Assembly (NCBI GenBank): GCA_964036275.1
Contig: OZ038433.1
Location: 55,135,902 to 55,199,901, forward strand
Direction of reading: 5' to 3'
DNA from: Litoditis marina
Taxonomy: Eukaryota > Nematoda > Chromadorea > Rhabditida > Rhabditidae
DNA length: 64,000 nt
Each line of letters starts with the position of its first letter. The stretch's first letter is position 1. Under the pieces are notes generated by a model. That model was not told where the DNA came from, made no database searches, and worked only from the letters and a program-made list of their open reading frames with translations. Of the stretch, positions 1-13,000 are shown piece after piece. Position numbers and translations under genes: made by a program.

Positions 1-620
1 AGAATCTCAGTTCTCGTTTATCTAAGACGTCATACTATCGTCTACTATCTATGTACTAACTATCTACGGTATTTAGAACTATCTCCGACGTCAATATGTC
101 ACTTTTCATTTTTGACGTCTCCTGACCTTCAGAATCTCAGTCCTTGTTCATCTAAGACGTCATACTATCGTCTACTATCTATGTTCTAACTATCTACGGC
201 ATATAAAACTTTCTCCGACGTCAATATGTCACTTTTCATTTTTGACGTCTTCTGACCTTCAGAATCTCAGTCCTTGTTCATCTAAGACGTCATACTATCG
301 TCTACTATCTTTGTACAAACTATCTACGGCATTAAGAACTTTCTCCGACGTAAATATGTCACCTTTCATTTTTCTTCTGACCTTCAGAATCTCAGTTCTC
401 GTTCATCTAAGACGTCATACTATCGTCTACTATCTATGTACTAACTATCTACGGTATTTAGAACTATCTCCGACGTCAATATGTCATTTCTCATTTTTGA
501 CGTCTTCTGACCTCAGAATCTCAGTCCTCGTCATCGAAGACGTCAGACTATCGTCTACCATCTATGTACTAACTATCTACGGCATTTAGAACTATCTCCG
601 ACGTCAATAGAACTATCATG
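1..620. repeat. Tandem satellite-like array, unit about 128 bp
   Basis: Near-identical units begin at about 1, 131, 261, 386 and 514, each opening with AGAATCTCAG and containing GACGTCATACTATCGTCTAC. The array runs off the left edge of the window. The last unit decays through 621-810. Short open frames inside it simply follow the repeat period and are not genes. Confidence 0.9.
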
Positions 621-810
621 GACGTTAAAATATCAGTTTTAAGTTCTGACGTCTTCTGGACTTCAGAATTATGTTTGTCGTCAGTAGAATCTTACTTCTG
701 GCACCTACGTGATGTTGAGAAGAGCATCTCAGTCCTATTAGGTAGAAATCTCACGTTCCACGTGAAATATGTTAAGACATCAAAGATCTTGTTGACGATT
801 TCGGTCACGT

Positions 811-2310
811 GACCCGATAAGCCAACTCAACCAACTTACAATGTTATCGATTTTTGAAGGAAAAAATGGCTATTTTTCTTAGATTTTTCTACACAATGAT
901 TGTCACTCTTCAACTAATACACACAGACAGTTTCCAAACAATTGATGCATTTTGTGGACTTCTACAAATGAAATAGTAACTCGAAAAATTTAAAAAAATT
1001 ATAAAAACTGAACCAATATAGCTACGCAACAATTTGCGCATTTCCAGGTATCAGCTCACTGAGCCGAACATTTCACTAATTGGTAACTTTTTCTGATTGT
1101 TGAAACCGGCCGAAATGCTTAAATCGAGTTTGAAACTTTTTTCAACTCATTCAATCTCAAAAAGTTTGAATGGTGACGGGATGTTAACGTGGTAGATAGT
1201 TAGGCTTCTGCAGTCATTTCGTTTGACCAAATCTGGCAAAGTTCTGTTCAGCCATTTTCACTGTAGAAAATCGATGACGTCATCACTTTTACATAAAAAT
1301 GTTCATAAAAATCGAGAATAACAAATTGAGCCCTAATGCCTCGACTATCTTTCTAGCAGTTGTCAGCTACGTAACATACTTTTTGTGGGAGAGAATCGAA
1401 GCACCTTTTTGGTTTCATTGAACCCCCTCCTCGCAAAAAGTGCTAAAGTCAACTTCGTTGTAGACAACAGTGGGGACAATCTGATTTGAATTTTGTATAG
1501 AGCTTATGTAGTATGTAGTTACTGGAAGGATAACTGGTGATAATCTCTAGCGGCACGCCAGCCAGAGCCATCAGAAAGAGGCCTCATTTTCAACTTTTGT
1601 GCATTAAAAATCGATAAATCAATATTATCGATTTCTTTTGATCTTGCACTTTTGTAATGTTAAGACGTATGTTGTATGGAAGTATGAGCCAGATCGGAAC
1701 AACTTTTGTTAACGGTCAAAGTCCAATCGTTTCTATATATAGGGGGTTGATAACTAAGGGGAAGAACCCTTCACATAAATTTGTATTGTTTTGAAGTATT
1801 TCAACATGTTCAAAGACTGCCTTGAAATTTCATTGGCAAGCTGCACAAGTCCAGTTGGGAAATGTGCGAAGTATATAGTTCTTGTCATTCCAACTGGGAG
1901 TTCGAAACGACAGCTAGACAGCTTTTTTGTTGACAATCTTCTCGAAATTACGAGAGAATTCACAGTACAGGAATACTGTGAACTCAACGCTTTTCGTTCA
2001 CACGCGTAGAAAAGTAAATAATAAGGTGTGGTCGCCTTCATTAGTTAGTTACCGGGAAATATAAAAGTTTACGATCTTCTTCACAAAAAACATCTTTTGT
2101 AGTGTCTAGGGCGAAACTTATGATGCTTCCTATATGACATAAAAATGCGGTTGCAAATATTATTGAAAACTGAAAAACAAAACGGGACAATAACTGCATG
2201 ATATTTGGTCAGTTGACGATATGTTTGAACTTTCTGTCTGAAACTTAAACTGAACTTTCTGTCTGAAACACGCCGTTTCACGATTGTTCCTGTTTATAAC
2301 GTGCCATTTT
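811..2310. other. Stretch with no supported gene
   Basis: AT-rich DNA with no exon chain, tRNA or recognised repeat. Overlapping open frames of 72 codons (+, 1791-2009) and 95 codons (-, 1754-2041) occupy the same DNA and resemble no family I know. A short hairpin, CACAGTA...TACTGTG, lies at about 1961-1981. Confidence 0.6.
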
Positions 2311-2314
2311 CTAG

Positions 2315-2645
2315 ATTATACCGTTTTCCGGATTATGTTTTCTACCCGTCGGCAAGATTTCCGGAACTTTTCCATTTGATTCGAATGATTCGGAGGAGTG
2401 AAAGAACGGAAACCAACGAGGTGTTCTCATATTCTCATGGTCGGCCCACAGTGTAAGTTTTCATTTGGTTTGAATTAGAAAACGTTTTTCAAAGAGCACA
2501 TTTCCATGACAGCCTATTTTCAGTTCCAAATGAATACAACACTGAATGAAAATGGTGTGAATGTTTCAGTCCGCTCCTCTTCTCGATGGAACTGGCCCTT
2601 CTGGGTCAATCACAAAAGCAACCGACGACAAAAGTAACCATGAAG
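2315..2645 (+). pseudogene. Possible decayed pair of coding exons, perhaps SLC6-like
   Basis: An open stretch at 2315-2452 follows a TTTTCTAG acceptor and ends at a strong GTAAGT donor. It reads LYRFPDYVFYPSARFPELFH and onward. It can be joined in phase to 2570 onward, after an AATGTTTCAG acceptor, which reads VPLLFSMELALLGQ. The RFP and PLLFSMELALLGQ pieces recall transmembrane 1-2 of SLC6 transporters (RFP ... PLxxxELALGQ). The second piece then runs into a tandem repeat and a stop. It could be a fragment of a duplicated upstream transporter gene, but chance similarity is not excluded. Confidence 0.25.
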
Positions 2646-2860
2646 TAACCAACGAAGAAAAGTAAACAACGAAGAAAAGTAACCGACGACAAAACAAAAG
2701 TAACCGACGACAAAGTAAGCATGAAGTAACCGACGACAAAAGTAACCGACTTCAAAAGTTGTCCACTTCATAAATGAACTTTGTCTTAGAAAAACTAGTC
2801 GAATTATATGTTTGACAACTATGATGACCTCGGTTACTTCTGTCGTCGGTTACTTTTGTG
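2598..2860. repeat. Short tandem repeats of GTAACCGACGACAAAA
   Basis: Imperfect copies of GTAACCGACGACAAAA alternate with CATGAAGTAACC. An inverted copy (GTCGTCGGTTACTTTTGT) at about 2842-2860 makes the block foldback-like. Confidence 0.75.
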
Positions 2861-2977
2861 ATTGGCCGGTTGGTTTCTCGGCCATATTCTTATCTCAATT
2901 ACAATCATATCAGTCACAGAACAGCCACATGAAATCATGAAAAACGTAGAGACGCAAATACTCTACAAAATTCTTCG

Positions 2978-3171
2978 TATAGTGGATGCCAATTAGGAAT
3001 TTCTGTCTCACGCCGGAATCGAACCTGCAAGCAAAATTTTCGTAGCAGGGCGCTAAAACTGCTCTATTAGTGCACATGACTGGCAAACTCTGGAATCGAA
3101 AACGAGTGTGCGTACACAGCGAAAAGTGAGATATACAGTACTCTTCCGCCTTTCCGTTGGCGACCACTATA
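2978..3171 (-). mobile_element. tRNA-like SINE family R3, copy 1
   Basis: Read on the minus strand it starts TATAGTGGTCGCC, carries a conserved segment with CTGTATATCTCAC, then a pol III B-box-like GGTTCGATTCC, and ends CACTATA. Five copies occur in the window (2978, 6316, 12210, 12945, 35294). The boxes suggest tRNA ancestry. Class is inferred. Confidence 0.75.
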
Positions 3172-4033
3172 CCTTCGAGATGCACGCTCTCTCGTTCTGT
3201 CTTCCATGTCTGACCAGTGACCAGCTAATTTTGGGAATCGCTCTTGGGGGAACTGGTCAAAACTGTACATTGTTTCGCTCTGCTGTGTTACTTGAGTGCT
3301 AATGGGGAGAGAGAACACAGGAAGGTTTAGAATGTTTTTTGGCAGGTCGCAGAGTTTATATAGCCCTGGTTATTCCCACTGAGACTTGGCAGCGTGCCAA
3401 TGAATATTCCAGGCAATTTTTCACCACTTTATAGTTTTTCAAAAAACTGCAAATCTCTGTTATCGGTTTTTCAGTTTCATAACAACACGTAAACGAAAAT
3501 ATTTTTCAGAAGATGTTTTCTCCAATAAATAGGCATCCGAAAATCTTGGCACAATGCCAACGGGTCTCAGTGGAATGAAACGAATTATATACGGCCACGT
3601 CGATGTATTTTATCATTGGAGCGGTTCTTCCTGGAAACGTCCTTTGCCGATCATGGAAACGGCTGTTTGGCGTTCCGTGTTAACGTGAAATGCCTTCTTC
3701 TTCCTGTTCAGAAAGATACGGACCATTTTATCATTTTGCCGTCACATACCTTGCATTCTGGTTGTTGCCTAGCCTCAACGATAGGAAGATAAAACTACAG
3801 GTCAGAAAGATACCCTACATTTGGCGAGCAAGAGATATCTTTATGGTAAGAAGTTTTGAAAAGAAGTTTAAAGTTTTTAAGTTTTTATGTTTTAAGAAGA
3901 AGTAAGACAGTAAGAAGTTTGCAATCTCATCATCTGAAATTCGTATCTCATCACCTAAATTTGATCAAGACAGATGGAAATTCAGAAATCAATCAAGCAT
4001 CATAATAAAACTCTCCAGAATTCAAGATATTAG
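3172..4033. other. Intergenic stretch upstream of the transporter gene
   Basis: No exon chain is visible. Short open frames (3108-3302, 3690-3905) have no recognisable content. It should include the promoter of the gene that starts at 4079, but no core element stands out. Confidence 0.5.
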
Positions 4034-4054
4034 TATTTTGTGCTTGGAAAAAGA

Positions 4055-4078
4055 TTAATTTACTTTTCAGACGAAAAT
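4055..4078 (+). promoter_or_regulatory. Probable trans-splice acceptor and start of the transporter gene
   Basis: TTTACTTTTCAG ends at 4070, and the first in-frame ATG of the transporter follows at 4079 after only 8 nt. A strong acceptor directly before a start codon, with no upstream coding exon in phase, is typical of spliced-leader addition in nematodes. A 5'-UTR intron is the alternative. Confidence 0.6.
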
Positions 4079-7000
4079 ATGCTTAGTGAGAAGAAGGGAT
4101 ACTCTTTGATACCGAATGGGGAAACCGAATGCTTCCCCTTAGAGGATATTGAGACAGAGATAGAGTCATCGGAGTCGTCCGAAGAAGTGGATGTGATAGA
4201 AACACAAGAGAACTTGAAATATGAAAATAAGGTTAGTTTTGATAACAATAATACTTCATGTGGAATTAGATCAATGAACATTGTAATGAAGATTGCATAC
4301 GTTTTGCAGATTGTATTAAACTCATGCTTAGTCCACGATTCTTGAATTGAAAACAGCTAGTACAACTCGTATATAATGTATAAGTTCTCGAAGTTAATAA
4401 TGTGTTTCGACAATTTTGACTCCATCTCAAAATAGTAGGATTATGTGGACCAATCCCGACGCATCGGTACTCCAATTTGCAATTGAAAAATGTTGCAGTT
4501 TAAAGGACTGAAGTTTTGAGACTGATCTACATTATTGTCCTTTATGAATAACGCAATTGGTTAAGGCAACCATCTCTCTAAGCTACTTTTGGTTTTCTCT
4601 GGACATTTCCACACCATTCATTTGAGTGAAGAGGTTGGAGTACAAATATCACCATAATAATGCTCTGCTGGGTTAAATATGTCACGTGAAACATTTGAGC
4701 CACACCAAAACCGCGCAGTGTGTCTCTTTTCAGATAGCGGTCGGTCGTTTATCGCGAATTGGATCCAAAAGATCCCTGTGGACCACTAAATTCAGCTCCT
4801 ACTTAGTGATGTTTCCCTTTCTGATGAATTGCCAGTCGTTGGTCATATTTCCCTTGATGTATTCTATGATGGGAAGTAAGCACTTGGCTTAACGAGCAGA
4901 ACTAAATATGAAAAAGTTGACCCTAAAAAAACTAGTTTGTGCTAATTGAGTTTTATCTTTCAATATAAAATGCCGTTCGGTTTGATTTTGGAACTAAATT
5001 ACTCATTCTGGTTGTTCTGCACCTTCTACACTTTTCTGCAGTCAATAAGTTTGGGGATGAAAACTACGTTCATATATAAACGAGATTATTGACTTTTTAA
5101 ATGCCTCACCTGATAGAGTCTCGAATCGAACTTTTCTACAGATCATTCCAAAGTTGCAGACGGTTTTCCATTCGCCTACTGGACTTGTATGATCTTCATT
5201 GGCCTGCCTTTGATCTATATGGAACTTGCCCTCGGGCAATATACGTCACTCAATGCCATAACCTTGTTCGAGAGAATGGCTCCTGCATTCTCTGGTCAGT
5301 TTCCATTCAATTGAAAAGCAGGAGTAGGAAAACTCGATTCATTTCCAAACTTGAGAAAAGTGACAATTCAAAACCAAATAGGGTGGTGACATTGTCAGTA
5401 AAGTATGGTAAAATTCATCAGATTGACAATGATTTCATGAGTTTAGTTAGCATGAGTTTTGGTTCTACCGTAGCGATTAAATCAAGTTCCAGTGTTATCA
5501 GTCTGGTCAGGGGAAATTTTTGTCGCCTTTTCGGCAAACAAGCTTCTCCCAATTTTGCTAAACCGCATAAAATTTGAGTGTATGTGTTGGATAGTTGCTT
5601 CTCATCCAATTGCGTAGTTTTATAGTTCTCGGTTCTTCACAAAGCTCATACTTTGGTGAGATTTTCAAAAAATACTGATGTTGTATTAGTGTACATCTTT
5701 CAGGTCTGGGATTTGCCATGATGATCTACGATTTCCTGAACTTCCTGAATGACCAGCTGTTGATGCTCTATATCGGTTACATGTTGTTCTACTCGGCCAA
5801 TTTCACGTTGAATCAAATGCCATGGCACAATTGTGTAACCGCCGAGAATACACCCGGTGGGGCATAGTGCCAATTTCGTAAAACGGTGGTATAGTCTTTT
5901 CCATTCCTAGTGAGACTCTTACAGTAGGATTTCGAAACTTCTAAGCCGTTTTGCTTACTTACTTTTGATCGGAGAAGTTCACTCTCCTTCTCAGGTAGAG
6001 TAAATACACTAGAGAATTTTTCAGGAACTTCATTTTCAGCTTCACAACCGCCTTCGAAAAGTTTGTGAGGTTACTGTACAAGTCTCAGTAGGAATGGTGT
6101 GAACTGTATCATAAATGTTTGCGCCACTTTTCTGCGATAAGGCAATAAATTAGAAGAAAGCTAAAAAGTTTATCTTATACGAAAGTGTGATGCTCGTATA
6201 AACAAGCTGAAATCGAATCTCGAATCTATCATACTGATAGAGCATAAAGGTCAGGCAGAGGCTAAGCAAGTCTGGGTCTCTCTGACCTGTGAACTGTCTC
6301 GGCGAGCCCGCCACATATAGTGAGTGCCACATTTAAAAATTTCTGTTTCATGCCGGAATCGAACCTGCGAGCAAAAGATCCGTAGTAGGGCGCAAACCAC
6401 TGCGCTATTAAAGCACATAGCGGGCGAGCCTTGGAATCGGAGACTTGTGTGCGTACATAGCGGAAAGTGAGATATACAATACTCTCCCGCCTTTCCGTTG
6501 GCGACGACTATAAGTGTCGTGCTGATTGGCAGCGAGTTGTCTGCGGCTCGGCTTGGATCAGTCTCAGCGTGACACCGTGGGAGGTGGAGTCACCAAAGTA
6601 CGTATGCTAGAAGATCCCGGTACCTTCATACCATCCTGCGTCTCCTCAAACATACACTATTTCTCTGCTCTTACATCCCGCAGGGCATCGAGTGACGCGA
6701 AATAGTAAGGCAGAGCGAGAGACGCAGGATGGGATGAAAGTGCCGGGATTTTCTAGCATGCGTACTTAGATATTGCATACAATTTGTCGATTTCCGTGAA
6801 CAGTACAATGAACATGTTGTGACAAAAATGCAACGGAATCTAACCGCAGCGGGAGTGGGTAGCATATACCGTAAACGCGTACTTTGGAAGAGTATTGTAG
6901 GATCATTTTCAGGCAAGTCTGTCTGATTTTCCAATAATCAAGTGCTCTTTTAATACGAGTTATGTATTATTGTAGGTTGTCATTCGTATCAACAATCGTG

Positions 7001-10000
7001 TGGAGAAAACAACAGAATGGTTTGGGCTAAACGGGATGAGAAATCGGAACATCTCCTCACACATTACGATGTACAGCCAAGGTTGTTGTGTCTATCACAA
7101 CGTTCAGATTGACTATAAAACTCTCCATTTTTTATAGAATAGAATATAAAATAATAATTTATTGAAATTGTAAATGATTCAAAAGTGTGCATACAAAATA
7201 AATGCAAAATGATTCGAAAGTCCCGTTCGAAATGGTTGTTGCGACAGAATGCAAAACTCTTGAATCCCTCCCAGATCAATACTGCAACGTTGATATTGTA
7301 CATTTTATTGGAGTATCAAAAATCATAATGGTAATTCCCATTCCAGTTCGCTTGGGGACTCGTGTGTCCTATCGGGAGTGTCCGTTTTTCAATCGTATCA
7401 ACGCGTCTATGATTTCACCTCGTGGTTTTCATCTGAAGCAATCACACAGCAACTGTGAGCTATACTATTCGCAGCTTCGTCTTCGAAAACAGCATTATCC
7501 AAATGTTTCGCCGTCCTTACATATACTATTAGTATAAAAACGAGTTTCAAGAAAGTGAAGATTAGTTTTGGAGATCACATAAACAAAAAATATAAAACAG
7601 GTCCAATAAACGGATATTTTGAGAGAAAGGCCAAGCTCGCTCGTTCGAAATATTGCAAAAATCAAAGAAAAAAAGCTAGATTTTCGTGTACTGTATTCAG
7701 ATGTTCCATCATCAGTAATGAGTAATATCTGTGATACTTTGTGTAAATTTTAACAGATCGAGATTAGCCTTTCTCTCAAAATATCCGTTTATTGGACCTG
7801 TTTTATGTTTTTTGTTTATGTGATCTCCAAAACTAATCTTGAAAAAAAAACCCTCTGCTCAAGTTGTGTTCCGGCTTCCTTTAACTTTCTATTTGTATCC
7901 CAGGTTCCCGAGTACGGACATGCGTTCGTTCAGTTCCATCGGCTGGCCCACCCTTCATTTTGTCACCGGCCTCGTTGTGTCCTGGTTTCTGGTGGCCATT
8001 CTCAGCCAAGTGAAAAGGGGAAAGATGGTCATGGTAAGTGTTCGTGAATTCGCGTTAAAGAAGAACGATTATGTGGTCCAATCGCCACGGTGCAGTCCTT
8101 CAAACTGCAATACGTTCAACCCATTCAGGTCGAAACGACAAAAAACGCTTGGCCGATTACTGATCTTCAACGCTCGGTCTACGTAGTGTTCCTTCAATTT
8201 TCGTTTACGTTTTCTGGTTTTTCAAGGTAAAAGAACAGATCAGTACAACTCAGATATGCTTCTCCTTCACTCTGGCGGCGTAGCAATCCCTCCAATCTCA
8301 TGAGAAGTTCACATGATTTTCTCATGAGATACCTCATGAGCTACTCGTGAACTATCAATGTTGTAGCACAGCAATCAATAGAATATCATGAGACGCTCAT
8401 GCGAATAGCTCATGAGGTATCTCATGAGAACTTTGAGAGATTGCTATGACGCCTGAAGTTGATATCCACGTTTCCCACCAAGGTTCTTACACCAAACTGG
8501 TCAATGAATGATATCAAGTTGAGATTTCAAAGCTTCTTCCTTTCAGCTCTCAATGGCAGCCATAATGTTCCTGTTCTCTTTCATTGCCCTTTGCGGCCTG
8601 GTTTTGTTTCTGTATGTACCTCCATTTCCGAATCTCCAATCAATTGACCTTGAGTTGAACTTCAACTTAGACGTTTGGCTGTTCGCCATGATTCATGTGA
8701 GTTATCAGCAGACAATTCCCAGCCAATTTTGTAGAGACCTCGCCGAGAGAGTGTGCAGGTCAAAGAGACGCAGAGGTCTGCGGCCTCATTGACCTCCATG
8801 CTCTCTCGCTTTTGTAGCTAGCCAATCGTAGAAAATTGGCGCTAATCGTTCTGAGTTGCTCAGAAACGTTTTTTTAAAGTTCTCTGCGACATTCTGCGAA
8901 TGGCCAGCTACAAAAGCAAGACAGCATGCAGATCAATGAGACCGCAGCAGGCTAAGACACTCTGCGTCTCTCTGATCGACATACTCTCTCGTCGAGGCGG
9001 CTGTTTGGATGGACATTTTCTGAGCAGTTGCAAGAGCGAGAAAGCTTGAAAACTATTGATAACTAAGTACAGACCAATCAAGACAGTCTGCGTCTCTCTG
9101 CCCTGCAATCTCTCATCGACGTCGCTACAAAACTGGCTGGCGAATTGGCTGAGAACGAATGAACAGGAATCATCGTTCGACTAAACATAAACATATTCGA
9201 CGGTCTATAACAAGATTATCTTAGAGTTGATTAAGTTAATGGGCTCAGTAAGAGATGTTATCAAAACCGTTTTGACCCCGTCGATTCAAGACGGTTTTGA
9301 GTACATCTCTCACTGAGCATATTAACTTGATCACTTAATCACCTTAATTACCATCCAAAAGTTGTAGTGACACAATTATATTTATTCAAATAAAATAACC
9401 TAATATTCTAGAGTTGTTCAGACATTATCCTCGACAGACACGACATTCAGACACTACACATTCTCTGAAAAACCGTTGCAACTTAAAATACTGGACTCGC
9501 CAATTTTGCAACTTAAAATACCGGGGTCAATCAAATGTCGCCTGTACTGTTTGAAATTCATTAGGAGATGCAGGCTAATTCGACACCAGTATTTAAGCCT
9601 GCATCTTCTCCGGTATTTTAAGCTGCCAGCGTTTTTACAGTTGTCTCTATAGGATTTGTCAAACCGTTGTGGACACCGTACCATTGATTTTGTATGGGAC
9701 GGGGTTTGGCGAGCAGCCAGATCGTCTGCGTATCATTGATCTACACACTCTCTCAACTGCTGGCACATAATCAACGACCGCTCGCCCCGCATCGCTCAAT
9801 CAATCGAACCCTCTGCTGTCTTTATTTGCAAAATGGCGACTATATTTTGTTCACATTTATAATATAAATGTCGCGTCCAGGTTGTGCTTGCTTGCAAAAT
9901 TGGAACAGGTCGCCTGATCTTCATCGGAGTACAGAACAGTTTCCGGAACAATATTCTCAGGTCAACAGGAATTTCACAATTTTGTTTACAAAGATATTGT

Positions 10001-13000
10001 TTTAATTTTTTTATTTAGAATATTTATTCAACGCATTCATGTATTTTGACAAATAGTATCACATGGTGTTCGCTCAGCTTCATGCTTCACGTACGGATTC
10101 AACGGGGAAAGGCTAATTTCCAAACGTCGGTCAGAGCCCGGGCTTGTTTACAAAACAACTTCCCAATGAGCTTTCCAAACTTTCCGTTCATCAAGAAGTT
10201 GAAGGACGCACAAATTTTTAAATGTTATTTCAGAGATGCGATCGTCATATTTCTGTTCATGTCAGTAGTTCCTTTCATCTATTCTTTCTTCTTCAATATT
10301 ACCATGAATTCGGAATTGTTGGGTCTACTCCAAGGAGATACTAGGGCTTGGGATAGCTACGGTACGCACGTTGATCAACTACCAACCAATCAAATAGAAC
10401 GACGATCGCGTGATATAAGTATAATGTCAGTCAATTGGACAGTCACGTGAAACATGTTAAACACAGCAGAACTCATAAACTTGCAGTGAAAAGTGCACGA
10501 TTCCTTATTAGAATGCTAACTCTACGTGACTATTGAATATACTTCTAGTATAGCGTCATAGTAACATTCAAGTGCACGGAATTGATGTAGAACACCTGAG
10601 ATTGCAGTGCACCCGATGGATTAACTGAAACTAATTTGAAAACGAACTGAATGATCCTAAAACATTTTTATAAATATTCTCCGTTTGTAAAAGAAATTAT
10701 AAATTTCTGGTGCTTGTTTTGTTCTGCTCCCAAATAGTTAGGAAATTATCTTTTTCTTATGTTTTCTTTAAAGAAAGACGATTATGTGGTCCAATCGCAA
10801 CGGTTCAGTCCTTTAAACTGCAATACATTTTTCAATTGCAGTTTAAAGGACCGTTGACACGAGTTTGGTCCACACAATCGTCCTTCTTTAATGTTGGAGA
10901 CCTCATATCTCATTCCAGGAAGGTTTTCAACTCTAGTAATTTCAGTACGACAGGCCTACGAATCGAGAATATTCTCTGATTTCCTGGACCACATAGTAGT
11001 CACTCTGTTTCTCGATTCCATCCAAATGTACGATTCGTACGAGCCATTCATCGTCTTTCTCTTCACATCTCTCGTTATTCTCTTTCTGTTGGCAGGCAAG
11101 GTTTGTTTAAAGAAGGACGATTATGTGGACCAACGGTTCTTTAAACTGCAATTCAAAAATGTGTTGTAGTTTAAAGGACTGAACCGTTGCGATTGGACCA
11201 CAGAATCGTCCTTCTTTAACCATTTTATTACATTCTAAATGTGTCGGATAGGTGTTTTTCAGAGAGAAAACCGGTTTTATAAACAAAATTTCTGATTATG
11301 TAGAAACGCGCTTGGTTCGATTGATTTAAGATTGTCAGAAAAACAACCCGGTGGATACATTGGCACGTTACTCACGTGCAAGCTCTGGTTACTCGGAGAA
11401 ATTCACTACCAACTAGCAAGTCGCGTTTGTGGTGGCCTCGCCGAGAGAGTGCGCAGATCAGAGAGACGCAGAATACGCTAGCCTTTCTGCGTCGTCCCTC
11501 GGGTTTTTGTATGTTTTCGAGTGTTTAATGAAAATGTTTGAGTAGAATCGTGCTCGGTAAGCAAGAAGTAAGCACGCAAAGCGAAGATTTGCTTCATACA
11601 CGGCACAAACCGAGATACAAAGTTAACTTATCTTGGGAGCGACTGTGCTCCTGTAAATTGGGCAGCTGAATGTTTCAACCGCACTTGAAGGTGGTTCAAA
11701 TGGAGTACTACGTGGCTTCGCTGACGGAGAAGTTTGAAATGGCGTCGGAACCAGAGGCCCGGCGAACAGTCGCCTATATTCTATGCACAATCGGATGCCT
11801 GTCCATGCTGCCTTCTTTCTCTGAGGTCAGCTAACAGATAATTCGTTTATCTAACTACAAGAAAGGTGCCGCCGGCTAAAGCCGACCCCCCTCCCTTGAT
11901 GAGTCTAGGCTGTTGACAGCTTGCGGCTCTCTCGTTTTTATCTTCTTTACCTTCTATTTGTATATTTCTATTCTACAGCTAACAAATAATTCGTTTATCT
12001 AACTATTGTTCCGCAAGGGAAAATAAATTATAGCTGTGTGTGATTCACACTTTCAGTATCTCATAGAAGAATGTAAAGAACCAGTAGTGAATAGCAACAG
12101 TAACAGTGCAATGTACATGTGGTGATTTTGAGATCCTATGATGTGTTCGTAGATTGAATCGAATTCGGTTGCGATTCGAAAGTAATGTGTATGCAGATCA
12201 AATTACAACTATAGTCTTCGCCAGCACAAAGACGTGAGGGTACTGTATATCTCACTTTCCGCTGTGTCTGCTCACATGTCTTCGATTCCAAAGCTTACGC
12301 GTCATGTGCTTTATAAGCGCAGTGGTTGCTACGAATATTTTGCTCGCGGGTTCGATTCCGGCAAGAGGCATAACTTTATAAATTTGGCGCTCACTATATT
12401 CCCTTCTATGACTTTTCCAGACCGGGTTGGAGATTATAATTGCATTGCACGCCATCGTGTTCACTGTGGCCGGTGTGGGTATCTTTCTACTGGAAATCGT
12501 GGTTGTCTGTTATTGCTACCACGGAAAGAGGGTTCTCGCAAACATCACTGCGATGAGCAGCAATGACGAACAGGTACAGGAAAATGTAGTTGTATTTCGA
12601 TTCATGCCCGTTGTAAAAAAGTAAATTAATGTTTATACAGCTTGGCTATCATGTATATTGACTTTCCCTCTCGTCGTCTGACGTCTCTTCTATAAACTTT
12701 AGATTTGTTGCAATACAGTTTTGACCAAACGCGAATTCGTAATTATTATAACAGAGCGCGTTCCGAGTAATAATCGATTGTCGACATAATAGCAGCGGGA
12801 TCAAACTACAAACTTGCACATTAACCTAATCATACAAACCCACTTATCGGAACAAGCAAATCTTTTACTCTCATACACACGTCATGGAACAAACGTTGTT
12901 GAGATTTCTTATTTACTAAACAAAAGTCCCTACAGACTCATCAGTATAGTTGTCGCTCAACGAAAAACGTGGTCGTACTGTATATCTCACTTTGTGCTGT

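Noticed and set aside
5101..5577. 158-codon frame MPHLIESRIELF...
   Set aside because: It overlaps the true transporter exon 5160-5294 in a different frame and has no splice or family support.
7202..7537. 111-codon frame in transporter intron 5
   Set aside because: No recognisable domain and no matching splice phases. The spliced exons on either side join without it.
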